A stretch of DNA of 51,323 nucleotides from Eubacteriaceae bacterium (lineage in GTDB: Bacteria > Bacillota > Clostridia > Eubacteriales > Eubacteriaceae): contig JASGLP010000018.1 in assembly GCA_030156895.1 (NCBI GenBank), positions 1 through 51,323 on the forward strand, in the 5' to 3' direction. Numbering within the stretch: position 1 is the stretch's first letter; every line of letters begins with the position of its first letter. The position numbers were made by a program, and so were the translations under genes. Shown here piece by piece: positions 31,684 to 39,539 of the stretch. The notes under the pieces are model-generated. The model was not told the DNA's origin and did no database searches. It worked only from the letters and a program-made list of their open reading frames with translations.

Positions 31684-31967
31684 AACGTGTTTTGGTAGCC
31701 TGCGGGACAGCGTTGGCGACATCAACAGTGGTGGCGAAAAAAATTGAACAGATAGCAAGTGATAATGGCATTGAATGCCAGATTATACAGGCTAAGGTTG
31801 CCGATGCGGTGAAAAAGGCAGAAGAATTTCAGCCGGATCTGATTGTTTGTACCTGTGCCCTTGATGCGGCTGTAGATATTCCGGTCATCAACGGACGCGC
31901 CTTTTTAACGGGCATTAATGTTTCAAATATCACCCAAGAGCTGATTGCGATTCTTTCGGAAAAATGA
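31680..31967 (+). CDS. PTS EIIB component, galactitol type
   Basis: A 95-aa EIIB domain with the P-loop cysteine in VACGTALATS (Cys8), characteristic of the galactitol/ascorbate group of sugar PTS proteins. It would take phosphate from EIIA and pass it to an EIIC-bound sugar. GGAGGAG in the end of rpe is the ribosome-binding site; the ATG at 31680 is better than the ORF's upstream ATG at 31668. No EIIC follows, so the substrate and even a transport role are open. Confidence 0.85.
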   Translation: MKRVLVACGTALATSTVVAKKIEQIASDNGIECQIIQAKVADAVKKAEEFQPDLIVCTCALDAAVDIPVINGRAFLTGINVSNITQELIAILSEK

Positions 31968-32009
31968 ATACCAGATATACAAGATGATGGCCTGACTTTT
32001 TAAAGTTAA

Positions 32010-32058
32010 AAAAAAATCCCCCAAAATACATGTTTGTGTTTTGGGGGATCTATTTTTT
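32010..32058. terminator. Bidirectional terminator between EIIB and HAD gene
   Basis: ATCCCCCAAAA (32016-32026) pairs perfectly with TTTTGGGGGAT (32039-32049). A-tracts on one side and TCTATTTTTT on the other serve the two converging genes. Confidence 0.92.
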
Positions 32059-32071
32059 GTTAATTTACAAG

Positions 32072-32875
32072 TTAAGTTAAATCCAAACCGGCAACAATTT
32101 CATCAATTCCGCTGATGATATGATTAGGCCGATAAGGAAACTGATTAACGGTTTCCCTGGTTGATACACCACTTAAAACCAGAATAGTTTCCAGACCAGA
32201 CTCGATCCCTGCGATAATATCGGTATCCATCCGGTCCCCGATAATGGCCGCTTCTTCACTGTGAACCCCCAGTTTTTTGATTCCTTTGCGCATCATTAAA
32301 GGATTGGGTTTGCCCACGTAATAGGCTTCTTTTCCGGTTGCCAGTTCAATAGGAGCGACAAAAGCCCGGCAGGCGGGGATGATGCCATCTTCAGTTGGAC
32401 CAGTCAGATCCGGGTTAGTGGCAATTAGTTTGGCGCCTTTCTGAACCAGCTTAACAGCTCGGATGATGGCGTCATAATTGTAAGATCGTGTTTCGCCAAA
32501 AACGACATATTCTGGGTTAACATCATTCATAGTAATGCCAACCTCATAAAGGGCATTGACCAGACCTGGTTCGCCTATGACAAAAGCTGAACACTGAGGT
32601 GATTGCTCATTTAAAAATTTGGCTGTGGCTAAAGCGCTGGTATAAAAATGACTTTCATCAATTTCCAGCCCCAAACGGTGGAGTTTTTCTTTAAGTTCAC
32701 GTGGTGAACGTTCGCTTGAATTAGTCAGGAAGAGAAAATTTTTATCAGTTTCATAAAGCCAGTTAACAAATTCCGGAACCCCGGGCAATAGACGGTTGCC
32801 ATGATAGATGACGCCGTCCATATCACAGATAAATCCATTTTTGGACAAAATTTGTTCTTTTAAATACTCATTCAT
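32072..32875 (-). CDS. HAD-IIA family phosphatase, NagD-like
   Basis: A 267-aa haloacid-dehalogenase hydrolase of the IIA subfamily. Motif I is FICDMDGVIYHG (nucleophile Asp and acid Asp), motif II LTNSSERSP, then the C2 cap and motif IV IIGDRMDTDIIAGIE. Such enzymes act on phosphoglycolate, nucleotides or p-nitrophenyl phosphate; the true substrate cannot be read from sequence. Its neighbour encodes an epimerase and PTS parts on the opposite strand, so a link to sugar-phosphate cleanup is only a guess. Confidence 0.85.
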   Translation of the reverse strand: MNEYLKEQILSKNGFICDMDGVIYHGNRLLPGVPEFVNWLYETDKNFLFLTNSSERSPRELKEKLHRLGLEIDESHFYTSALATAKFLNEQSPQCSAFVIGEPGLVNALYEVGITMNDVNPEYVVFGETRSYNYDAIIRAVKLVQKGAKLIATNPDLTGPTEDGIIPACRAFVAPIELATGKEAYYVGKPNPLMMRKGIKKLGVHSEEAAIIGDRMDTDIIAGIESGLETILVLSGVSTRETVNQFPYRPNHIISGIDEIVAGLDLT

Positions 32876-33188
32876 TGTTTGACCTCTCTTATATTAATAC
32901 TTAAAGCAGATAGGATAGTAATGGGATTTTATAAATTCAGATGCAAGACAAAGTAAAATTAACACCAGAACACCGACAATTGGCTTTTCAGTAGTTTGTT
33001 TGATTTTGTATGCACATTGATACTTAAGTCTATTAAAGCATGAATTCCTGAAAAGTAAAGGATATTTTAGTAAAAGTTTGGTAAAGGTCGAGCGTAAACG
33101 AAGGACAAAATTTTTTACCGCTTGTATAAGTATTTATATGAGGGCCTGTGATAGACTTAAACGTAAGAAAAATGGAGGGTTAAAAAAA
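32876..33188. other. Divergent intergenic region with no gene seen
   Basis: About 313 bp of AT-rich sequence between the HAD gene (minus) and the coiled-coil gene (plus). A weak promoter for the plus side may be GGACAA (33103-33108), 16 bp, TATAAG (33125-33130). GGAGGG at 33174-33179 is the ribosome-binding site of the next gene. Nothing else recognised. Confidence 0.4.
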
Positions 33189-33473
33189 ATGGATGATATC
33201 TTAAAGCAGTACGATGATATGCGGATTATGCGTATGGTTAAAAAACAGCTGATTGAATGTGATAAAAAACTGGAACTTTTAAGAACCGAGTATGAAGAAA
33301 AAGATGATGCTCTGCTGGCTATGGGGATCAAAAAAGAAGTGACCAACCGGCTTGTCGATGATGAAGCCATCAAAACTTTAATGGATCGACTGAAAGAATT
33401 GGAGACAGATATTAAGACTGTGGAAGAGGATAAAAGTAATCTTGCCATGTTTAATGTTTACTCAAGACGATAA
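33189..33473 (+). CDS. Small predicted coiled-coil protein
   Basis: A 94-aa, highly charged protein with heptad-like patterning almost throughout (for example KKQLIECDKKLELLRTEYEE and LMDRLKELETDIKTVEEDKS), so a helical coiled coil is likely. No enzyme motif or membrane segment. The frame is open upstream to 33078, but the ATG at 33189 follows GGAGGG by 9 bases and starts the charged region (MDDILKQYDD). I do not recognise a family. It lies alone before the rib leader. Confidence 0.65.
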   Translation: MDDILKQYDDMRIMRMVKKQLIECDKKLELLRTEYEEKDDALLAMGIKKEVTNRLVDDEAIKTLMDRLKELETDIKTVEEDKSNLAMFNVYSRR

Positions 33474-33612
33474 GAATCCTGATTTTTTAGTCATAAGCGT
33501 CAATCAGTTAGCAGCTGGAAAAAGGTTGAGTTGCAACGATCCCCAATTCCTGGCAGATCACTATCGGAAAAGCTGAAAAAAACTGATCAATGATATCAGG
33601 AAAATATTAAAC

Positions 33613-33641
33613 TTGACAGCATTGATATTACATGCTAAAGT
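33613..33641 (+). promoter_or_regulatory. Promoter of the riboflavin operon
   Basis: TTGACA (33613-33618), 17 bp, TAAAGT (33636-33641) with an extended TG at 33633. Transcription would begin a few bases ahead of the FMN riboswitch. Confidence 0.75.
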
Positions 33642-33654
33642 TTAGACAATTAAA

Positions 33655-33765
33655 TAATCTTCAGGGCAGGGTTCAATTCCCTACCGGTGGTGATAGCCCA
33701 CGAGCCGCAAGGTATGATTCGGTGAAATTCCGAGGCCGACAGTATAGTCTGGATGAAAGAAGATG
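33655..33765 (+). promoter_or_regulatory. FMN riboswitch (RFN element)
   Basis: Matches the conserved RFN series: ATCTTCAGGGCAGGG, AATTCCCTACCGGTGGTGAT, AGCCCACGAGCC, GGTATGATTCGGTGAAATTC, CGAGGCCGACAGTATAGTCT and GGATGAAAGAAGAT. The first and last segments form the closing P1 stem. It controls the downstream ribDEBAH operon by FMN-dependent termination. Confidence 0.97.
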
Positions 33766-33782
33766 ATAAAGTTTGTTATTTG

Positions 33783-33815
33783 CTCTGAAATGTTTTGCAT
33801 TTCAGAGTTTATTTT
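33783..33815 (+). terminator. FMN-riboswitch terminator
   Basis: Perfect 10-bp stem CTCTGAAATG (33783-33792) / CATTTCAGAG (33798-33807), TTTTG loop, TTTATTTTT tail. Confidence 0.93.
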
Positions 33816-33826
33816 TCGCGAAAAAT

Positions 33827-33956
33827 GAAGCCGTGCAAACAAACAAGCCAGTCACCCCTGAATAAAATTTATTTTAATTCAGGGGTGACTGGCTTATTTG
33901 TTTATAGGGCGAAGCCCGCGACGAGTGCAGCGATAGCGAAACGAGTGCACGGCTTC
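33827..33956. repeat. Nested palindromic element between riboswitch and ribD
   Basis: A 130-bp structure. Perfect 11-bp outer arms GAAGCCGTGCA (33827-33837) and TGCACGGCTTC (33946-33956) enclose a long hairpin: AAGCCAGTCACCCCTGAAT (33845-33863) pairs perfectly over 19 bp with its complement at 33877-33895. The stem extends another 7 bp (AAACAAA/TTTGTTT) after one mismatch. The right part also has GGGCGAAGCCC and two copies of CGAGTGCA 20 bp apart. It may be a small non-coding repeat (MITE- or REP-like) inserted in the leader. Confidence 0.7.
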
Positions 33957-33973
33957 AGGAACAAGAAAATGAG

Positions 33974-35068
33974 GTGAAGAAAATTAATGATCAATATTAT
34001 ATGAAATTGGCCATCGAAGAAGCGAAAAGGGGCAGGGGAAAGGTTAATCCTAATCCTTTAGTTGGCGCGGTGATTGTTAAAAACGATCAGATTATCGGTC
34101 AGGGCTACCATGAAAAATTTGGCGGTCCTCATGCTGAAATCAATGCCATCAAATCCTGTCAGACTGACTTGGAAGGGGCGACCCTTTATGTCAATTTGGA
34201 ACCTTGCTGCCATTTTGGCAAAACGCCTCCCTGCACCCAGGCCATTATTGAGAAGAAAATCAAAAAAGTGGTTATCGGTAGCCTGGATCCCAACCGGCTG
34301 GTGAGTGCCAAGGGGGTTCAAGCCCTCAAAGAAGCGGGAATTGAAGTTGTAAAGGGTGTTTGTCAGGAAGAATGCCAAGAGCTTAATCGTGTTTTTTTTC
34401 ATTTTATCCGCACCAATCGTCCGTATGTGTTATTAAAATACGCCATGAGTCTGGATGGTAAAATTGCTACCCGAACGGGAGATTCAAAATGGATTTCTGG
34501 TTCGGCCTCCCGCGCTAGAGTTCAGGCCCTTCGCCATGAGATGATGGGAATTATGGTTGGCATCAATACCGTGATTAAGGATGATCCGCGTTTAAGCTGT
34601 CGGCTGGAAAATGGACGCCAACCAGTTAGAATTGTTTGTGACACGCATCTTAGACTGCCAGCTGATGCCCGTTTGGTTAAAACAGCTAGAGAATCACCCA
34701 CTATTATTGGAACAGCCAGTCAGGATCTTGAAAAAATAAGACAACTTGAAAAAGTGGGCTGTCAGATTTTCAGGGTCCCGCAAAAAGACGGCCATCTTGA
34801 TTTAAAAATTTTTATGGAACAGCTGGGCAAAGCATCTATTGATGGCATATTACTGGAGGGAGGTGGAACTTTAAATGAGTGCGCTCTGCGATTAGGACTT
34901 GTTGAAGCCATCACAATCTTTATGGCGCCTAAAATAATTGGTGGACAGTCAGCCAAAACGGCGGTTGAAGGAGTCGGCATCGAAAGTTTACAAGATGCGC
35001 CAGCGTTTAACTTAACAAAAATGCAGATGTTTGATCAGGATATCTGTCTCGAATATCGAAAGAGGTGA
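33974..35068 (+). CDS. ribD: Bifunctional riboflavin biosynthesis deaminase/reductase RibD
   Basis: Two-domain enzyme: an N-terminal pyrimidine deaminase and a C-terminal 5-amino-6-(5-phosphoribosylamino)uracil reductase. The deaminase has GPHAEINAI and EPCCHFGKTPPC (zinc ligands). The reductase domain has LKYAMSLDGKIATRTGDSKW and LLEGGGTLN. The frame begins with GTG at 33974, whose own GAGG abuts it; the first in-frame ATG is 34001 with no visible ribosome-binding site. The true start is uncertain. 364 aa is normal. Confidence 0.93.
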   Translation: MKKINDQYYMKLAIEEAKRGRGKVNPNPLVGAVIVKNDQIIGQGYHEKFGGPHAEINAIKSCQTDLEGATLYVNLEPCCHFGKTPPCTQAIIEKKIKKVVIGSLDPNRLVSAKGVQALKEAGIEVVKGVCQEECQELNRVFFHFIRTNRPYVLLKYAMSLDGKIATRTGDSKWISGSASRARVQALRHEMMGIMVGINTVIKDDPRLSCRLENGRQPVRIVCDTHLRLPADARLVKTARESPTIIGTASQDLEKIRQLEKVGCQIFRVPQKDGHLDLKIFMEQLGKASIDGILLEGGGTLNECALRLGLVEAITIFMAPKIIGGQSAKTAVEGVGIESLQDAPAFNLTKMQMFDQDICLEYRKR

Positions 35069-35075
35069 AAATTTG

Positions 35076-35723
35076 TTTACAGGAATAATTGAGGAAAAAG
35101 GCATTGTCAGCCGGGTGTTGCCAGCTGGGAATTCACAACAGCTATGGATTAGGGCAGAAAAAATATTTAATGATCTGAAACTGGGTGACAGTGTGGCGGT
35201 TAATGGAGTCTGTCTGACGGTTGCGGCACTAAAGGGGAATCAGTGGATGGCGGATGTTATGCCGGAAAGCCTTCGTCGCAGCAGTCTTTATAACCTGCAG
35301 GCTGGCGATTGTGTCAATCTGGAACGGGCAATGCGAGCTGATGGTCGTTTTGGTGGGCATCTGGTATCTGGCCATATTGATGGCGTCGGGAAAGTTACTG
35401 CCATCAAAAGAGAAGATAATGCGGTGCTTTTTGAAATATCAGCTGATCAGAAAATACGGCAATACATGATCGAAAAAGGATCCATTGCCGTCGATGGTAT
35501 CAGTCTGACCATTTGCTTTGTCAGCCAGCAGGTTTTCGGCATTTCAGTGATTCCTCATACCTTGAAGGAAACGGTTTTAGGCGATAAAAAAGTTGGCGAT
35601 CTCGTCAATCTGGAAAATGATCAGATCGGAAAGTATGTTAAGCAATTTGTAGAGGGGATTTCAAGTAAAACCGAGACCGCCAGTTCTTTGACCATGGCAA
35701 TGCTTAATGAAGCTGGGTTTTAG
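35076..35723 (+). CDS. ribE: Riboflavin synthase, alpha subunit
   Basis: Makes riboflavin from two molecules of 6,7-dimethyl-8-ribityllumazine. The protein has two tandem lumazine-binding domains, the first starting FTGIIEEKGIVSRV with NGVCLTV, the second around HLVSGHIDGVGKVT and DGISLTICFV. An upstream open frame exists (to 35031) overlapping ribD, but homologous length (215 aa) and the GAGGTG at 35062-35067 point to the TTG at 35076 as the start. 7 bp after ribD. Confidence 0.93.
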   Translation, partial: FTGIIEEKGIVSRVLPAGNSQQLWIRAEKIFNDLKLGDSVAVNGVCLTVAALKGNQWMADVMPESLRRSSLYNLQAGDCVNLERAMRADGRFGGHLVSGHIDGVGKVTAIKREDNAVLFEISADQKIRQYMIEKGSIAVDGISLTICFVSQQVFGISVIPHTLKETVLGDKKVGDLVNLENDQIGKYVKQFVEGISSKTETASSLTMAMLNEAGF

Positions 35724-35809
35724 GCTTGTAAATTGGCTTTGTTACGGCATTGTGAATCATAAGTAATTTATTTTTTATCGATTGAATTAATAATTTTAGG
35801 AGGAGAAAA

Positions 35810-37009
35810 ATGTTTAATACGATTGAAGAAGCCCTTGAGGATTTAAGGCAGGGCAAAATAATTATCGTCACTGATGACGATGATCGGGAAAATGAAGGGG
35901 ATTTTATTTGTGCTGCGGAGTTTGCCACCACGGAGAATATCAATTTTATGGCCGTCCATGGCAAAGGTTTGATCTGTATGCCGATGAGCCAGGAACTGGT
36001 TAGTAAGCTTAATATTCCCCAGATGGTCAGTGACAATACTGATAATCACGCCACGGCTTTTACGGTGTCCATCGACTATATTGATACCACCACCGGGATC
36101 TCGGCTGAGGAACGCTCGATTACAGCGATTAAAGCGATGGCGGATGAAGCCAGACCCGAGGACTTTAGGCGACCGGGACATATGTTTCCCCTGCTGGCTA
36201 AAGAAAATGGCGTTTTGGAGCGAAATGGTCATACTGAGGCAACCGTTGATCTGATGCGTCTGGCGGGGCTAAAAGCCTGTGGTCTCTGTTGTGAAATCAT
36301 GCGCCAAGATGGAACCATGATGCGCACACCAGAGCTTAAGCAAATAGCCGAACAATTTGATCTGAAATTTATTACAATCAAAAATCTGCAGAATTATCGC
36401 AAGCAGCATGAAAAACTGATTGATCAGGTGACCCATACCAGCCTGCCAACCCGTTATGGCAATTTTGAAGCCTACGGCTATATTAACCGTTTAAATGGCG
36501 AACATCATGTGGCTTTGGTTAAAGGGGAGATTGGTGACGGTAAAAACTTATTGTGCCGGGTTCATTCTGAATGTCTGACTGGTGATGCCTTCGGATCAAG
36601 CCGCTGCGATTGTGGCGATCAGTTATCAGAAGCGCTAAAAGCTATTGCGGCGGAAGGCCGGGGAATTTTATTGTATCTTCGCCAGGAAGGAAGAGGCATT
36701 GGTTTGATTAACAAATTAAAAGCCTATGCTCTGCAGGATCAGGGGATGGATACAGTTGAGGCCAATTTGGCTCTGGGCTTTGCCGAAGATCTGAGGGAAT
36801 ATTATATTGGGGCGCAGATTTTAAAGGATCTCGGAGCAGTAGAGTTAAGGCTTTTAACCAATAACCCGGAAAAAATTGAAGGGCTGGCAGATTTTGGCCT
36901 TAAGGTGATCGAGCGGGTTCCCATCGAGATTGAAGCCTCAGAACACGATCGTATTTATTTAAAAACCAAACAGGATAAGATGGGACACTTACTGCATGTG
37001 ATGGTTTAG
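35810..37009 (+). CDS. ribBA: Bifunctional DHBP synthase / GTP cyclohydrolase II
   Basis: First steps of riboflavin synthesis. The N-terminal RibB domain has [19 protein letters not shown] (Mg-binding acidic loop) and [18 protein letters not shown]. The C-terminal RibA domain has the zinc site [18 protein letters not shown] and the [16 protein letters not shown] catalytic loop. 399 aa is full length for the fused form. Ribosome-binding AGGAGG before the ATG. 86 bp after ribE. Confidence 0.97.
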   Translation: MFNTIEEALEDLRQGKIIIVTDDDDRENEGDFICAAEFATTENINFMAVHGKGLICMPMSQELVSKLNIPQMVSDNTDNHATAFTVSIDYIDTTTGISAEERSITAIKAMADEARPEDFRRPGHMFPLLAKENGVLERNGHTEATVDLMRLAGLKACGLCCEIMRQDGTMMRTPELKQIAEQFDLKFITIKNLQNYRKQHEKLIDQVTHTSLPTRYGNFEAYGYINRLNGEHHVALVKGEIGDGKNLLCRVHSECLTGDAFGSSRCDCGDQLSEALKAIAAEGRGILLYLRQEGRGIGLINKLKAYALQDQGMDTVEANLALGFAEDLREYYIGAQILKDLGAVELRLLTNNPEKIEGLADFGLKVIERVPIEIEASEHDRIYLKTKQDKMGHLLHVMV

Positions 37010-37028
37010 AAATTTTATATTTTTGAGC

Positions 37029-37069
37029 TTGTCTATCCGAGAATAAAATAATGGTCTTTGGATAGGCAA
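37029..37069 (+). promoter_or_regulatory. Hairpin in the ribBA-ribH gap
   Basis: TTGTCTATCC (37029-37038) and GGATAGGCAA (37060-37069) form a 10-bp stem with one G-U pair and a 21-nt loop. No T tract follows, so it is more likely a stability or processing element than a terminator. Confidence 0.5.
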
Positions 37070-37157
37070 AAAGCACTCAAGCGAACAGAAACTAGAAATT
37101 GGGCGTGAATTCGATTATAAGGGATAAAAATTCATTAAAAAAAGTAGAGGAGTCAGT

Positions 37158-37625
37158 ATGAATATTTTTGAAGGAAAACTAATTGCACAAAAGATTAGAG
37201 TTGGGATTGTCGCAGCGCGCTTTAACGAGTTTATTGTTTCAAAACTTTTAAGCGGGGCTGTGGATGGATTAAAGCGTCATGGTGTTGAAGATGATCATAT
37301 TGATGTGGCCTGGGTGCCAGGCGCTTTTGAAATTCCCCTGATAGCTGGAAAAATGGCTAATTCAAAAAAATATGATGTGGTTATTTGTTTAGGAACGGTG
37401 ATTCGGGGGTCAACTTCTCATTATGATGTTGTCTGTAATGAGGTAGCTAAAGGAACTGCACAGGTTTCATTAAATTCGGGTATTCCGGTGATCTTTGGAG
37501 TTTTAACCACCGAGAATATTGAGCAGGCCATTGAACGAGCCGGCACCAAGGCCGGAAATAAGGGTTATGAATCAGCGCTTTCGGCCATTGAAATGGTCAA
37601 TCTGATTGAATCGGCAGCTATATAA
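37158..37625 (+). CDS. ribH: 6,7-dimethyl-8-ribityllumazine synthase
   Basis: Penultimate enzyme of riboflavin synthesis, forming lumazine from DHBP and the ribitylaminouracil. The 155-aa protein has [17 protein letters not shown], the [10 protein letters not shown] motif, [15 protein letters not shown] with the catalytic His, and [20 protein letters not shown]. Complete. Ribosome-binding AGAGGAG. Last certain gene of the operon. Confidence 0.97.
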   Translation: MNIFEGKLIAQKIRVGIVAARFNEFIVSKLLSGAVDGLKRHGVEDDHIDVAWVPGAFEIPLIAGKMANSKKYDVVICLGTVIRGSTSHYDVVCNEVAKGTAQVSLNSGIPVIFGVLTTENIEQAIERAGTKAGNKGYESALSAIEMVNLIESAAI

Positions 37626-37843
37626 TTAGCGTAAAAAGTCTGATTTCATCGATTATAAACACACTTGGCGGTTTAATCGTAGTCGCTCTGTTTTCGACGC
37701 AGATGTTCGACCTGATTAAAGCATGGATTCCGGGAATACTGATCTTAAGCATTGTGCTGCATATTATTGTCTTTTACTTTGGGGCTGGTTCTTTTGCCCG
37801 GAAAAATTCAGAAAGCTTGAATAAACTTATGGAAAGAGAATAG
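37625..37843 (+). CDS. Possible small two-helix membrane protein, no canonical start
   Basis: A reading frame open from 37610 encodes two hydrophobic segments (LISSIINTLGGLIVVALF and WIPGILILSIVLHIIVFYF) and a charged tail (RKNSESLNKLMERE). Only ATA at 37622, ATT at 37625 and CTG at 37640 lie near its natural beginning; the first ATG is 37703, which would lose the first helix. It overlaps the ribH stop by one base at 37625 with no visible ribosome-binding site. It could be a real small protein with a rare start, or a degraded gene. Confidence 0.4.
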   Translation: MSVKSLISSIINTLGGLIVVALFSTQMFDLIKAWIPGILILSIVLHIIVFYFGAGSFARKNSESLNKLMERE

Positions 37844-37864
37844 CTCTATCGAAGCAAAACCAGT

Positions 37865-37930
37865 AAAAAGAGACCCCTGGTCACTTTAATTCTTTAGTCG
37901 AAGAATAAGTAATCAGGGGTCGTTTGTTTA
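37865..37930. terminator. Terminator at the end of the rib operon
   Basis: GACCCCTG (37872-37879) and CAGGGGTC (37914-37921) form the base of a hairpin, with ACTT/AAGT extending it. GTTTGTTT follows. It lies between converging units (rib, plus; DUF975, minus). Confidence 0.65.
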
Positions 37931-37939
37931 ATAATGCGA

Positions 37940-38563
37940 TTAATAAAGTTCTGATTCAGAAATAGCACCACTTCTGATGGCCTGGTCTTTCAGTTCCTCA
38001 TATAAACCAGCCATGCTGATAGAATAATAAGGCATGGAATAAAAGACGCCAACAATTCCCATCGTTATACCGCTTAAGATAAACCAACCGAAAAAGCTTA
38101 AAGTCATCACGAAGATTTCACCTTTGTGACCAGCAGTCATGCGCATGGAAACTTTTAGAGCTTCGGTTGCCGGCAGATTGTCATATTCAGCCAGCAGATA
38201 GGGGGTGGCAAAGTAGGCCAGACTTTTAATGATACCAGGGATGACAAATAATAATGACCATAAAAAAATGAATAATTCCATCCATAGAACACCGCCCAGA
38301 TTTCTTAAATAGTTAGAAAAACCTAAAGAAAAAATATCTTCCAGTGCCGGTGTCTGACCCCGATAAAGCGTGAGACAAAAATGATTGAGTCCCACAATTA
38401 GTGGTGGAAAAATGAATAGAGATCCGAGACCGCCAATAAAAAAGGTGACGCCGGAAGCAGCGCTGATGAGCCCATAGGTAATAAAAACAGCGCCGACCGT
38501 TATCCAGTAGTTGGGATAAAAGCTTTCTTTGGCCTGCAGTTTAATTTCCTGTCGTGATTGCAT
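37940..38563 (-). CDS. DUF975 family membrane protein
   Basis: A 207-aa protein with four to five hydrophobic segments. Characteristic of DUF975 are the basic start SRQEIKLQAKESF, a Gly-rich hydrophobic segment (SGVTFFIGGLGSLFIFPP), the GLNHFCLTLYRGQTPALED loop and SLLFVIPGIIKSLAYF. Function is not known. The gene stands alone, convergent with the rib operon, with AGGAG upstream of its start. Confidence 0.75.
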   Translation of the reverse strand: MQSRQEIKLQAKESFYPNYWITVGAVFITYGLISAASGVTFFIGGLGSLFIFPPLIVGLNHFCLTLYRGQTPALEDIFSLGFSNYLRNLGGVLWMELFIFLWSLLFVIPGIIKSLAYFATPYLLAEYDNLPATEALKVSMRMTAGHKGEIFVMTLSFFGWFILSGITMGIVGVFYSMPYYSISMAGLYEELKDQAIRSGAISESELY

Positions 38564-38759
38564 AAAAGTACTCCTTTTAACATATTTTTTTTTCTGAACG
38601 CTATCAGTTCATAAAAAACCATAACGAAATTGCTTAAGCTTATCAGTCATTAAATGCTTTGAAGGGGTATAAAAGTTAACGGGCATATTAAATATAATAA
38701 TCCAAAAGTGTGTATAAAAAATTATGATTGGATTTTGTAGGCCTTTTAATTAAGAATTT

Positions 38760-39134
38760 CTAGGCTTCCCAAACGACAAAGTAGACACCATCGGCTCTTT
38801 TTTGTCCTTTTCCCAATTCCAAATGACGCAGAACGGTTAATTCGTTATCGATGGTTTCCGGAGCACATTTGAATTTTTCCACAAACTGTTGCATGGTGGC
38901 ACCATCCTGATCCTTCATAAAGCCATAAATTTCTTTTTGAAAGTCAGTCAGTCCGTCAAGACCGGTAAAACCGGATCGTTGGCGATCTCGAAGAGCGGAT
39001 CGAACCGCACCCGGATCACATTTTTGTAAGACCTTGTGCTGACCCATGGCACACGTATCGCAAAAGATTTTGCCTTTCACTTCATAAATATCATCATCTT
39101 CCAGTAAAGCACCACAGCTGATACATTTTTCCAT
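38760..39134 (-). CDS. Unrecognised protein: zinc-ribbon plus winged-helix-like domain
   Basis: I do not recognise this 124-aa protein as a named family. The N-terminus has two CxxC pairs spaced like a LIM or zinc-ribbon finger (MEKCISCGALL ... KIFCDTCAMG). The C-terminal half (LTDFQKEIYGFMKDQDGATM to ELTVLRHLELGKGQKRADG) looks like a small winged helix-turn-helix. It could be a metal-dependent regulator; this is inference. Divergent from DUF1653. AGGAA precedes its ATG. Confidence 0.6.
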   Translation of the reverse strand: MEKCISCGALLEDDDIYEVKGKIFCDTCAMGQHKVLQKCDPGAVRSALRDRQRSGFTGLDGLTDFQKEIYGFMKDQDGATMQQFVEKFKCAPETIDNELTVLRHLELGKGQKRADGVYFVVWEA

Positions 39135-39251
39135 TTTAATTCCTTTCCAGATTGAAATAATCTTAACCCATTATAAGCAGTTCATCTTTATGAGGATTGC
39201 AATAAGTGTTTAGTCGAAAAATCAATTACTTAAATCTTAAGGGTTTTTTTA

Positions 39252-39257
39252 TATAAT
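39252..39257 (+). promoter_or_regulatory. Possible -10 element for DUF1653-M20 genes
   Basis: TATAAT at 39252-39257 lies 55 bp before the DUF1653 ATG; the matching -35 (CTTAAA, 39229-39234, 17-bp spacing) is weak. Confidence 0.4.
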
Positions 39258-39311
39258 ATCATAAGTTTTAACAAAGTAAAAGTAAAAAATCAACTAGGAG
39301 CAAGGATTCTT

Positions 39312-39539
39312 ATGGAGATAAAAAAGGGAAAATACAGGCATTTTAAGGGAAAAGAATACGAAGTTCTGGGAACAGCCATCCATAGTGAAACGTTGGAACA
39401 AATGGTAATTTATAGGCCTTTGTACGGTGAGGGGAAAATCTGGGTACGACCGCTTTCCATGTGGAATCAGATGATTGTAAAAGATGGTCTAAAGCGCAAG
39501 CGCTTTACGCTGATTGAAGGGGTTGAGGATGAAAATTAA
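39312..39539 (+). CDS. DUF1653 family small protein
   Basis: A 75-aa protein with the DUF1653 signature KKGKYRHFKGKEYEVLGTAI followed by YRPLYGEGKIWVRPLSMWNQ. Role unknown. Ends 11 bp inside the M20 peptidase gene, so the pair is probably co-translated. Confidence 0.85.
   Translation: MEIKKGKYRHFKGKEYEVLGTAIHSETLEQMVIYRPLYGEGKIWVRPLSMWNQMIVKDGLKRKRFTLIEGVEDEN

Noticed and set aside
33657-33765. tRNA-like GGTTCAATTCCC segment
   Set aside because: It is part of the FMN riboswitch, not a tRNA T-loop.
33795-33977. 60-aa open frame across the nested palindrome upstream of ribD
   Set aside because: It runs through hairpin DNA, has no family resemblance, and its composition reflects the repeat rather than coding sequence.
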